Notes under the pieces: generated by a model
Seen by the model: only the letters and a program-made list of their open reading frames with translations
What the model was told of the DNA's origin: nothing
Database searches by the model: none
NCBI GenBank assembly: GCA_003167015.1
Contig: PMUF01000423.1
Span: 842 to 31,607, forward strand
Reading direction: 5' to 3'
DNA: 30,766 bases
Source: Chitinophagaceae bacterium
Lineage (GTDB): Bacteria; Bacteroidota; Bacteroidia; Chitinophagales; Chitinophagaceae
Made by a program: the position numbers and the translations under genes
Shown here: in pieces, positions 9,801-16,422 of the stretch
Numbering within the stretch: the first letter of the stretch is position 1
Layout of the letters: every line of letters begins with the position of its first letter

Positions 9801-10273
9801 ATCTCCCCCTGCTCGTTTTTGACTGTCCCCGTGACCAGGGCATCCGGCGTCGCAGCCGCCAAAATCTCCGCCGAAACCGCCGCCTCATCTCCCACTGCCC
9901 TGATAGCTATGATATTTTTCTCGATCGTGTACGTCAGGTGCTGCTCCTTCAAACAGGCATCCATCACCGTCCGGATGTCCGCATTCCTCAAATGCAGATC
10001 CACCGGCCGCGCCTGCACCAGGTCGTTGTACTTGTAAATGAAGGAATAGCCGCTTTGCTCCTCGATAGTGGCAAATACCTTTTCCAAAGGCAGTTTCTTC
10101 CCCGAGATCGAAATCTTTTGGGAAACTCCTTTGGCCGAAATCTGCAAGGCGGTTGCTAGTAAGAAGATGGTTGTCAACCTCATAATTAGTAGCGTTTTAG
10201 CAAGCAATTTTCCCCTGGACGGGAAAAGTCCCACCCCTCCGAACGGGGGTGTGGAAAAAGTCAATAATTCCAT
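6839..10273 (-). CDS. SusC/RagA TonB-dependent outer-membrane transporter with STN signalling domain
   Basis: With the start used here the product has 1144 residues. A signal peptide begins at the internal Met MRLTTIFLLATALQ and is followed by an STN (secretin/TonB short N-terminal) domain (about 52-120), the signature of transporters that talk to a FecR anti-sigma factor. A carboxypeptidase regulatory-like domain follows (about 145-210, TVKNEQGEILAGVTVQIKG). The plug carries the SusC hallmark LYVIDGIPIS, and the 22-strand barrel runs to the end. The frame is open to 10348. ATG at 10273 (MELLTFSTPPFGG) gives the short N-terminal extension usual in Chitinophagaceae SusC proteins; ATG at 10183 is the alternative. 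The neighbours are an ECF sigma gene and FecR upstream and SusD downstream. The start region is covered by a candidate antisense RNA. Confidence 0.93.
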   Translation of the reverse strand: MELLTFSTPPFGGVGLFPSRGKLLAKTLLIMRLTTIFLLATALQISAKGVSQKISISGKKLPLEKVFATIEEQSGYSFIYKYNDLVQARPVDLHLRNADIRTVMDACLKEQHLTYTIEKNIIAIRAVGDEAAVSAEILAAATPDALVTGTVKNEQGEILAGVTVQIKGTQKEVLTNDKGEFSIQANEGQVLVFTYVGYSAKEVTVGADKTLAVVMTVGQSNLGEVVITALGIRRSEKSLTYATQQVSGEQLTTVKTDNLMNSLNGKVAGLTISPSASGVGGSVKVILRGSRSANGNNQPLYVIDGIPISNNSNGNNQPNSTYGGSPDGGDGISNLNPDDIASITVLEGASAAALYGSQAENGVILITTKHGKTGQTQINYSSSFIAQQTAYRPKFQSSYGQTSTGAVDSWGSAISGSPDNLKQFFQTGTNWTNSVSLSGGTANAQTYFSYANTSATGVEPNNKLGRNNFTVRETAKALNNKLTIDANVNYIYQKINNSPALGIYSNPLISLYLYPRGQDISYYKHNYLDPDATGYARQIWPIVDKSLYQENPWWIVNEQPGVANRNRVLFNGSLRYDVASWMYVQVRGNVDRIADTYQHDEYSGTNSYYNSNGNGTLSINDQTTEQKYGDFIVNFNPKLHTAFKVDGFVGGSITDNTATGLNGGGNLSTPNFFALSNVIVTLPNQTTLNTSPITTYQAGSYPLHSQIQSFFGNANLSYQDWLYLALTARNDWSSNLAFTPNDSYFYPSAGLSVILSQLLHLPTWISYAKVRGSYAQVGNTVPPYLTYIQNTENSSGQLVFNTAEAFRTLKPEKTHSTELGTEWRFFDNRLNFTFTYYKTNTLNQYFPVSPVVASLVSTGYVNAGNIQNDGIEFTVGYDVIRGRKFDWTTSVNGAMNRNKILDVDSKDSITTFVLTGNDNNNYESELTKGGEYGDIYGYTLVKNAAGQTVFNGNGTTTPYTPQQSSKFNYIGNPNPKFQLGWRNDFTYGKWNLGFLVDGKFGGHVLSMTQGILDQYGVSKVTGDARNAGGVKVNGVDVNGNAVTEVTAKAWYEAIGGRNGISGEYMYSATVIRLRETSLGYVLPIPEGFFKSVKVSLIGRNLVYFHKPAPFDPELTMSTGNGLSGVDVFNQPATRNMGLSINASF

Positions 10274-10280
10274 ACTTTTG
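10273..10280 (+). promoter_or_regulatory. Candidate -7 element for antisense sRNA
   Basis: TACTTTTG matches the Bacteroidetes -7 consensus TAnnTTTG exactly and points away from susC on the plus strand. I see no good -33 TTTG element 19 or so bases upstream, so support is partial. Transcription would begin near 10286. Confidence 0.35.
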
Positions 10281-10285
10281 ATGAG

Positions 10286-10406
10286 TTGGGTTTTTGAACG
10301 TGAAAAAGTCTGTCTAAGAAGCGAACAATTTTGCGTGAGATACCCCATATATTCCTGGTTAGCCAGGATGACGGCCGGAAGTGTTGCAAGCGCTTCCGGT
10401 TTTTTT
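10286..10406 (+). ncRNA. Candidate antisense sRNA opposite the susC leader
   Basis: Plus-strand signals lie between two minus-strand genes. They are a consensus -7 box at 10273-10280, a perfect 6-bp hairpin with a TTAG loop at 10353-10368, and a 9-bp hairpin followed by seven T at 10375-10406. Together they outline a transcript of about 120 bases, antisense to the 5' leader of the susC mRNA and starting beside its initiation codon. Bacteroides fragilis has a cis-antisense RNA of this kind (DonS) acting on a SusC/SusD operon, so a repressive role is plausible. The 5' end is inferred from the promoter box alone. The alternative is that the hairpins are leader structures of the susC mRNA itself. 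Confidence 0.4.
10375..10406 (+). terminator. Intrinsic terminator on the plus strand
   Basis: A 9-bp stem (CCGGAAGTG / CGCTTCCGG, one G-U pair) with a 7-base loop is followed immediately by seven T at 10400-10406. The T tract exists only on the plus strand, whereas both neighbouring genes are on the minus strand. It therefore terminates a plus-strand transcript, or less likely serves the FecR gene through its stem alone. Confidence 0.6.
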
Positions 10407-10477
10407 ATGGAGTCCCCGCGAAGGAGGTTGGTTGTTTATGTCTTCATATGCAATTGTTTTTAGTTTTAGTTCCGGCG

Positions 10478-11731
10478 CTATCCCTGTACAACAATCGTCT
10501 TGCCTTCTATCCTGAAATGTATGCCAATCAGTTCCATGATGTGCAGTACTTCCTTTACGTCCGCTGTCCGGGGTAGTTTCCCTACAATCTCATCCTTAGG
10601 CGCGGCGCCTTGATAAACAATCGTCACATCATACCACCGGGCAATCTGTCGCATCACACTTTTCACCGGCGTCCGGTCGAAGAAATAATAACCGTCCTTC
10701 CAGGCCACCACAGCCCGCGTATTGACCGGCCGGGTCGTCATACTGCCCTTGTTCTCATCGTATTGTCCCTGCTCACCGGGTCGCAGCAGGGCGCTCTGCA
10801 TCCCTAATGCCATGCTTACCGCCCCATCCAGCAACGTCGTCTTCACCGCACCCTCATCCGAATAAGCCATGATATTGAAATTGGTCCCGAGTACCCGCGT
10901 CTCCGTCTGCCCGGCCTTGACAAGGAAAGGCTTGTCTTTGTCCGCTTTCACCTCGAAATAGGCTTCGCCGGTCAGCTCCACTTCTCTATTCCTGCCCACA
11001 AAAGCCGTGGGAAAGCGTATTGAAGACTCGGCATTCAGCCAAACTTTCGTTCCATCCGCTAAAGTCACCTGGTATTGACCACCCCGGGGGGTGGTAATTG
11101 TATTATACAGCGGGCCCTTCGCCAGTTGGTCTGCCGGCGACTCCACCGACGGAGTCGCATATGCCAATTGACCGCTGTCCAGCTTGATCACCCGGATATT
11201 TCCCTGCTGGCCGATCGTACCGTTCTGGACATTGTTCAGGATGATCTGCTGCCCGTTCGCCAGCGTCAGAATAGCCTTATTCGCCCCGGGTTGGATCAGC
11301 GCAGCCGGTTTCGCCACAACGGTCGCTATAGGCCTCGCCTCACGCCCGCGAAGAAATAACAGGACGCCGCCCCCAACGAGTAGCAGGAAAACAGCCGCTA
11401 CGCTCCACCGCCTGAACAAATATCCTATCCGCCGAACCCGCGTCCCATCCGCTCCGTTACTCGCGTCACTCCCCGCCGTCTTATCCACCGACAGCACACG
11501 CTGCAACACAGGCTCCCACGTTTGCCCTGCCGCCGCCTCCGTCAGTTCTCCCCGCCCGGCGATAGCCTCCATGGCCTCCCCCTCCGCCTCTAACAAGCGA
11601 ACCAGTTACTCCCGGAAAAAAGACTCCTGTGCCGGATCCTGCAAAAGTTTAGCAAGTTCCTGCTCATCTTCCCCGGTCAGAAGTCCTTTAATGTACCGGT
11701 CCAATAAATAATGAATGCGTTGGGATTGCAT
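10478..11731 (-). pseudogene. FecR anti-sigma factor interrupted by an in-frame TAA stop
   Basis: Reading from ATG at 11731 gives a normal FecR N-terminus (MQSQRIHYLLDRYIKGLLTG) for 41 residues. A TAA at 11606-11608 then interrupts, and the same frame continues without further damage for over 370 residues. A Cys-free membrane segment (SVAAVFLLLVGGGVLLFL), the FecR domain (TPRGGQYQVTLADGTKVWLNAESSI) and a C-terminal DUF4974/STN-like domain (FFDRTPVKSVMRQIARWYDV) are all present. The stop falls inside the cytoplasmic anti-sigma domain. A TTG at 11596, four codons after the stop, could restart translation. A single C-to-T change in a CAA Gln codon would explain the damage. The gene sits 76 bases after the sigma gene and before susC, the standard order. 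If real, the stop should release or alter control of the sigma factor; a sequencing error is the main alternative. Confidence 0.8.
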
Positions 11732-11807
11732 AATAGCCCCTCCTCCTTAGAAGAACACCCCGTGGACAATTAGGACTATTGCTGAAATAAATATTCTTTT
11801 TAGCACT

Positions 11808-12377
11808 TCACACCTCGTACCCTCGCTCGGCCAGGTATTTTCGGATAAACCCCAGCGACATCACAAGCGTATTTTTGACAGTATTAGGCGAAATACCCAG
11901 CCGCTCCCCAATCTCCGCGATCTTCATCCCCTCATCCCGGCTCATTTGATAGATCCGCCGCCGTTGAGCCGGCAGTCGGCTAACCGCCTCGACAATCAAC
12001 CGATGCACTTCCTTCAGGTCCAGCCCTTCCATCACCGTGTCATCCCCCTCATCCGCCTCCCCCAGCTTTTCTATGGGCGCAAGACCCTGTTCCCGGCTGC
12101 TCCTCTTCTTCAAAAATTTGTAGCACTCGTTAGCCGCAATGGTGTAGATCCAGGCATGCAGGCTCCGCACCTCCGCCAATTTGTCCCGCCCCATCCATAA
12201 CCGCATAAAAGTCTCCTGTACAACCTCTTCCGTATCGGTTGCCGACCGCGTCAACTTCATAATAAAAGTTTGCAGGATATCCAGGTAGGCGTAAAATAAA
12301 GTGGAGAACGCAGCCTCATCCCCTTGCGCTATTTGTTGTAGAAGGTTTTTTTCGTCAGTCAGGATTCGGGAATGCAA
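11808..12377 (-). CDS. ECF RNA polymerase sigma factor, FecI-like
   Basis: The 189-residue product has region 2 (LFYAYLDILQTFIMKL, then DTEEVVQETFMRLWMGRDKL and LHAWIYTIAANECYKFLKK) and region 4 (LPAQRRRIYQMSRDEGMKI, then GISPNTVKNTL), the full ECF pattern. It directs RNA polymerase to target promoters, very likely those of the susC-susD unit downstream. The only sensible start is a TTG at 12377: the frame upstream runs to a stop without any ATG, and the next internal Met lies inside region 2. Upstream are an 11-bp phased repeat and a TAATTTCAA motif shared with the second sigma gene. Its partner anti-sigma gene, 76 bases downstream, is interrupted. Confidence 0.92.
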   Translation of the reverse strand: MHSRILTDEKNLLQQIAQGDEAAFSTLFYAYLDILQTFIMKLTRSATDTEEVVQETFMRLWMGRDKLAEVRSLHAWIYTIAANECYKFLKKRSSREQGLAPIEKLGEADEGDDTVMEGLDLKEVHRLIVEAVSRLPAQRRRIYQMSRDEGMKIAEIGERLGISPNTVKNTLVMSLGFIRKYLAERGYEV

Positions 12378-12387
12378 CGGCAGCTGG

Positions 12388-12396
12388 TTGAAATTA
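12388..12396 (-). promoter_or_regulatory. Motif TAATTTCAA shared by both ECF sigma genes
   Basis: On the minus strand ACGCGG-TAATTTCAA lies 11 bases before the TTG start of this sigma gene. The second sigma gene has ACCGCG-TAATTTCAA in the corresponding place (18099-18107). The element is a near match to the -7 consensus TAnnTTTG and could be a promoter or an autoregulatory sigma site. Confidence 0.35.
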
Positions 12397-12430
12397 CCGC
12401 GTAAAATTATGGATCTTCATCCATTAATTA

Positions 12431-12474
12431 AAATCCCTTATATATCCCTTATATATCCCTCATCTATCCCTCTC
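12431..12474 (-). repeat. Four tandem 11-bp repeats upstream of the ECF sigma gene
   Basis: Units start at 12431, 12442, 12453 and 12464 and share the plus-strand core ATCCCT (AAATCCCTTAT, ATATCCCTTAT, ATATCCCTCAT, CTATCCCTCTC). The array lies wholly in the 99-base gap between the permease stop and the sigma start. The 11-bp period puts each copy on nearly the same DNA face, which suits cooperative protein binding or DNA bending. Confidence 0.7.
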
Positions 12475-12476
12475 CC

Positions 12477-14858
12477 CTACTGCTCCCGAATGATTGTCGC
12501 AGGACTGACCCGCACACACCGCGCGATATATCGTACCACCACCGCACCCACGATAGTCGCCATCGCCGCCGCAGCAATGATATAATCCACCGGTCGCACC
12601 TCGACGTGATAAGCAAACTGCTCCAGCCAGCGCCCGAGCAAATACCAGCTCACCGGCACAGCTACAGCAAGACCAATGACCAGCAGCAACAAGAACTGCC
12701 GATTGAAAAGATGGAAAATGTCCCGGAAGGAAGCCCCGATGATCCGCCGGATGGTAATATCTGTCATGGCCATGCGGATGATATAAGAAGTATAGGCGAT
12801 TAACCCGATACAACTGATGGCGATCACCAGCACTGACAGGCTGACCAGTAAGGTCAGCAGATTGCCTTCATCCTTGTATTGTTGCAACAGGTGGTCGTCC
12901 AGCGAAAAATAGGTGAACGGGAATGCCGGAAAGACCTTGCCCCACGCTTGCTGCAGTTGCCGGACCACTGCACCGGTCTGATGGTTGGCCACCTTCACCA
13001 TCAGGTAGGCAGGTTCGTCGGGGGCCTGGAGGATGACCATCGGTGAAATGGCATGGTGCAAAGAACTGAAATGAAAATCATTGACGACACCTACGACCTG
13101 TAACTTGTCATCTCCCTCCGCAATGACTTGTCCGATCGGATGGTCCCAGCCCGCCTGCCGCGCAAACAGTTCGGTCACGATCACCTGGTGCCTGGCGCTG
13201 CTATCCTTTACCGGCTGAAACCCGCTGCCGGCAATCACCGACACCCCTAGCAAAGACAAATAATTCTCATCGACGGAAATATCGTTCACTCCTTTATTAA
13301 CTTGCACCCCGTTGACCCGGTATGTCATGACGTCGAAATCTGCAAATTGCCCGGGCAGGGCTTTCTCTCCACACAACGCCAGCTTCAATACCCCCGGATC
13401 GGCGCTTAATTCATTTTTCAGATATTGGTCCCCCTTCGCAGCATTTACGCCTTGCGGCAATCCGGCGACGAGCACATCGGTCGGATCGAACCCCAGCGGA
13501 ATACTTTGCAGATAATGCACCTGGCGGAAGACCAGCAAACCCGCTACGATCATCCCAATGGAAATAAAGAATTGAAATCCTAACATCATTTTCGGCACGA
13601 TCCGTATTCCCTGCCCTTTGTTATTCTTCGACCGCAGCAGATCGGCCAGGTTCACGTGTTGCAGGTACAGCCCCGAATACACAGCTCCGCTTCCCGCCAT
13701 CACAATCAACGCCGTACCTAGCGCCGCACCGGTTTTCCAATTCAGCAGATCCGCCGCAGCAAGGGGTCTGTTCACCATCGCGCCAAAGGCAGGCAACAAT
13801 GACCACACCAGCAGAATGGACAGACCAACAGCCATCAGCCCGACGATCAGCGATTCCAGCAGCTGCTGAAAGATCAGCGCTGCCCGGCTGGCGCCATAGA
13901 TCTTTTGCATAGTAACTTCCAGAGATCTGGCAAATGACCTGACCACCATCATATTTATACTGTTGGTACAGGCGATCACAAGGATCAGTATTCCCAGGGT
14001 CAGAAAGATGTCCAGCGACACCTTATTGCCCTTCGGCGTATCATAGGCATAACTGTTGTTGAAATGAAGCGAGGCTAGTGGCTCGGGCTTATAGCTGAAG
14101 GACGTGTTCTCTTTGGCCAGTTGCGGATTCAGATATTTGGTAGTGAACGAATCCAGATCAGTCTGAAGTCCACCCATGGCCGATGGGCTTTTCAACAGCA
14201 CGTAGCTATACACAAACCCGTCGTCACCCGCGGGCGGCAAAGTATTCCATGAGATCAGCCCGTCGAACGTAATGTCCGAATTTCCGGGCAGGTCGTCCAT
14301 GATCCCCGTAACTTTCAGCGTCTTATCATTGACTCTGACTAACGCATTCATGGCAGCCGACTGACCAAACAATTTTTGGGCGGTCTGTCGGCTGAGGACA
14401 ATCGTATTCGGTGCCTTCAGACAGGTAGCCCTGTCACCCTCCTTTAATGTATAGCTGAAAACTTTGAATACATCCGAATCGCAATAGAACGTCTTGTCCA
14501 ACGTAAAGGCCTCACTCCTATCGGCCGTTCGGATAGCGGCGCTGCCCGGATAGGGCTTAAACCTGACCATCGTTTCGATCCGCGGATAGAGCTTGGGCAG
14601 GTTGGGCGCCAGGAACCCGTTGCTCAATGCGGTACGCATCACGCTTCCACCCGATACGACGGTTGTGACGATCCGCGCAATCCTGTCCTTGTTGACATGA
14701 TAATGGTCATAACTCGTTTCATAAGTAAAATACAGCAGAGAAAAGAGGAAGCAACTGATGCCCAGGGTGAGCCCCGCTAGATTCAGCAGGAAATGGGACT
14801 TGTTTTTCAGAAAGCTGCGCCGTAGCAGCTTCGCATAAAATGCCGCCAATTTGTTCAT
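12477..14858 (-). CDS. ABC transporter permease, MacB/FtsX type
   Basis: The product has 793 residues from MNKLAAFYAKLLRRSFLKNK, a typical beginning for these proteins; a Met six codons earlier is less likely. After the first membrane helix comes a large periplasmic MacB-like domain. Three helices follow (ILILVIACTNSINMMVV and the next two), forming FtsX domain 1. A second half then begins with a helix (MLGFQFFISIGMIVAGLLVF), continues with another periplasmic domain and ends with three C-terminal helices. Eight helices in all is the duplicated layout common in Bacteroidetes. Such permeases pair with an ATPase and use its power to act on envelope lipoproteins, peptides or drugs. No ATPase gene is in the window. 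The AraC regulator gene ends 58 bases upstream on the same strand and may control it. Confidence 0.88.
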   Translation of the reverse strand: MNKLAAFYAKLLRRSFLKNKSHFLLNLAGLTLGISCFLFSLLYFTYETSYDHYHVNKDRIARIVTTVVSGGSVMRTALSNGFLAPNLPKLYPRIETMVRFKPYPGSAAIRTADRSEAFTLDKTFYCDSDVFKVFSYTLKEGDRATCLKAPNTIVLSRQTAQKLFGQSAAMNALVRVNDKTLKVTGIMDDLPGNSDITFDGLISWNTLPPAGDDGFVYSYVLLKSPSAMGGLQTDLDSFTTKYLNPQLAKENTSFSYKPEPLASLHFNNSYAYDTPKGNKVSLDIFLTLGILILVIACTNSINMMVVRSFARSLEVTMQKIYGASRAALIFQQLLESLIVGLMAVGLSILLVWSLLPAFGAMVNRPLAAADLLNWKTGAALGTALIVMAGSGAVYSGLYLQHVNLADLLRSKNNKGQGIRIVPKMMLGFQFFISIGMIVAGLLVFRQVHYLQSIPLGFDPTDVLVAGLPQGVNAAKGDQYLKNELSADPGVLKLALCGEKALPGQFADFDVMTYRVNGVQVNKGVNDISVDENYLSLLGVSVIAGSGFQPVKDSSARHQVIVTELFARQAGWDHPIGQVIAEGDDKLQVVGVVNDFHFSSLHHAISPMVILQAPDEPAYLMVKVANHQTGAVVRQLQQAWGKVFPAFPFTYFSLDDHLLQQYKDEGNLLTLLVSLSVLVIAISCIGLIAYTSYIIRMAMTDITIRRIIGASFRDIFHLFNRQFLLLLVIGLAVAVPVSWYLLGRWLEQFAYHVEVRPVDYIIAAAAMATIVGAVVVRYIARCVRVSPATIIREQ

Positions 14859-14916
14859 AAGAAGAGTTTGTCCCAAAAATTAATACAAATTCCTGCCCAC
14901 GCGTGTTAAAGCATTC

Positions 14917-15894
14917 CTAATTCAACGCTTCCTTATTGTATTTATTCCGGTAATCCACCGGTGACATCGACGTCACCTTCCGGAAAATATCCCGGAAAGC
15001 CTTGGTATCGTTATATCCTACCTCATACATCACTTCCCCCACAGTCTTCCGGCTCATCTCCAGTTGCCGCTTGGCCGCCTCGATCTTGACCCGTTGCCAG
15101 TATTCCAGTACGGTGTTGTGTGTGGCCTTCTTGAACCGTCGCTCGAAGGTCCGACGGGCAATGCCAAATTTCCGGCATAGCTCGCCCACAGTGATCTTGT
15201 CCTGGTAATTGGATTCGATATAATCCTGGACCTTCACGATCTCCGGATCGTTGTGAACTTTTTGCCCCTTGAAGATGTGGAAGGGAGATTGGCTGTTCCT
15301 GTCTATATCCAACACAAAGAATTTGGCAGTAAGCACTGCCAATGAACGCGTAGTATATTTTTCGATCAGGTATAGCAAAAGATTCCAGTAGGAAGTCGCG
15401 CCACCACTCGTATACAGCCCCGTCTGCTCTGTCACGATCTTATTGTCTAACAGCTCCACTTCCGGGTAACGGCTCCTGAACTCGTTGGCAAACAGCCAGT
15501 GCGTACTGCAGGTCTTCCCATTGAGCAATCCCGTCTCCGCTAACAAAAACGCGCCGATGCACAGGCTGGCTACCTCTGTCCCTTGTTTATAATGCTGTAC
15601 AATCCATGGCAGAAAATCTTTGTTGAGCTGCAATGCCCGCTGCAGATCGCCGCTCAGGGCAGGGATGATGATGAGGTCCGGCTTTCGGGCAGTCGCCAGC
15701 ACCGCATCGGTATGGATCGAAAAGATCCCTTCGGTCACTTTCACCTCGGAGGTTAGCCCAACCAGTTGGACATGGAACATCGGTTGCTCGCCGGAGCTCT
15801 TCAAAAATTCATTGACTGCGGTAAAAGCATAGCGGGGATCGGCTACCGCCTCCACCACCGCCGTCTCCGGAACAAGTATGGCAATATTTTTCAT
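14917..15894 (-). CDS. GlxA-like AraC-family transcriptional regulator with DJ-1/PfpI domain
   Basis: The 325-residue product has an N-terminal class I glutamine amidotransferase-like fold (about 1-180: MKNIAILVPETAVVEAV, DLIIIPALSGDL, and EVASLCIGAFLLAETGLLNG around the nucleophile-elbow Cys). A C-terminal AraC helix-turn-helix pair follows (KITVGELCRKFGIARRTFERRF, then VGEVMYEVGYNDTKAFRDIF). Regulators of this group sense small molecules with a usually non-enzymatic DJ-1-like domain. The frame extends 22 codons further, but the DJ-1 first strand begins at MKNIAIL, so ATG at 15894 is used. It is divergent from the VOC protein gene with 117 bases between them and lies upstream of the ABC permease on the same strand; either could be a target. 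Confidence 0.9.
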   Translation of the reverse strand: MKNIAILVPETAVVEAVADPRYAFTAVNEFLKSSGEQPMFHVQLVGLTSEVKVTEGIFSIHTDAVLATARKPDLIIIPALSGDLQRALQLNKDFLPWIVQHYKQGTEVASLCIGAFLLAETGLLNGKTCSTHWLFANEFRSRYPEVELLDNKIVTEQTGLYTSGGATSYWNLLLYLIEKYTTRSLAVLTAKFFVLDIDRNSQSPFHIFKGQKVHNDPEIVKVQDYIESNYQDKITVGELCRKFGIARRTFERRFKKATHNTVLEYWQRVKIEAAKRQLEMSRKTVGEVMYEVGYNDTKAFRDIFRKVTSMSPVDYRNKYNKEALN

Positions 15895-15961
15895 GAAGCT
15901 GTCCGTTATCTGGTTCCCTATAAAGGTAGCCCCAATATCTGTCGCAAACAACCCCTTCAAT

Positions 15962-15988
15962 TGACAGAATTACACATCTTCTGCGTCA
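15962..15988. promoter_or_regulatory. Imperfect inverted repeat in the AraC/VOC divergent region
   Basis: TGACAGAA at 15962-15969 faces TTCTGCGTCA at 15979-15988. The arms match except for a GC insertion in the right arm. Its place between two divergent genes fits an operator, but the repeat is short and could be chance. Confidence 0.25.
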
Positions 15989-15999
15989 GAAAGTTCGGC

Positions 16000-16007
16000 T
16001 AGCTTTG
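16000..16007 (+). promoter_or_regulatory. Candidate -7 promoter element of the VOC gene
   Basis: TAGCTTTG is an exact TAnnTTTG match and ends four bases before the ATG at 16012. Initiation from it would give a leaderless or almost leaderless mRNA. A convincing -33 TTTG is not seen at the expected distance. Confidence 0.4.
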
Positions 16008-16011
16008 AAAC

Positions 16012-16422
16012 ATGACACAAATAAATGCCTACCTGAATTTCAACGGCCAATGTCGTGAAGCCCTGACTTTTTACAAGGAATGCCTCGGCGGAGACCTCTA
16101 CCTCCAGAAAATCTCCGAATCGCCTATGGCGGCCCAAATGCCGTCCGAGGCAGGACCCAATATCCTCCATGGCTGCCTGACGCGCAATGGCGCCGTGATG
16201 CTGATGGGCTCAGACATGATGGGTAACGCCCTTAGGCCCGGTAATACCGTCGTTCTCTGTCTTAACTGCAGCAGCGACGAAGAGATCAATGATTTTTTCA
16301 CCCGCCTGTCTGCCGGCGGTCAGGTTAAAACACCCTTGCATCAAAGTTTCTGGGGAGCGACTTTCGGCGAATTGATAGACAGATACGGCTTGTTATGGAT
16401 GTTCAACTATACGAAGAACTGA
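16012..16422 (+). CDS. VOC-family (PhnB-like glyoxalase fold) protein
   Basis: The 136-residue product matches the PhnB-like vicinal-oxygen-chelate group in length and motifs. It begins QINAYLNFNGQCREALTFYKECLGG, has GAVMLMGSDM in the middle and ends with WGATFGELIDRYGLLWMFNY, the family's typical closing strand. These small cytoplasmic proteins form dimers with a shared metal or substrate pocket. Their substrates are mostly unknown and the name PhnB does not prove a phosphonate role. The gene is divergent from the GlxA-like regulator, a frequent pairing that suggests regulation by it. Its TGA stop directly abuts the stop of the convergent FecR gene, with no base between. Confidence 0.88.
   Translation: MTQINAYLNFNGQCREALTFYKECLGGDLYLQKISESPMAAQMPSEAGPNILHGCLTRNGAVMLMGSDMMGNALRPGNTVVLCLNCSSDEEINDFFTRLSAGGQVKTPLHQSFWGATFGELIDRYGLLWMFNYTKN

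Noticed and set aside
10200..10273. Treating the first 30 residues before MRLTTIF as non-coding
   Set aside because: The short Met-Glu-Leu extension before the signal peptide is common in SusC proteins of this family group, so ATG at 10273 was kept, with 10183 noted as the alternative.
12431..12474. CRISPR-like array
   Set aside because: The units are only 11 bp and directly tandem with no spacers.
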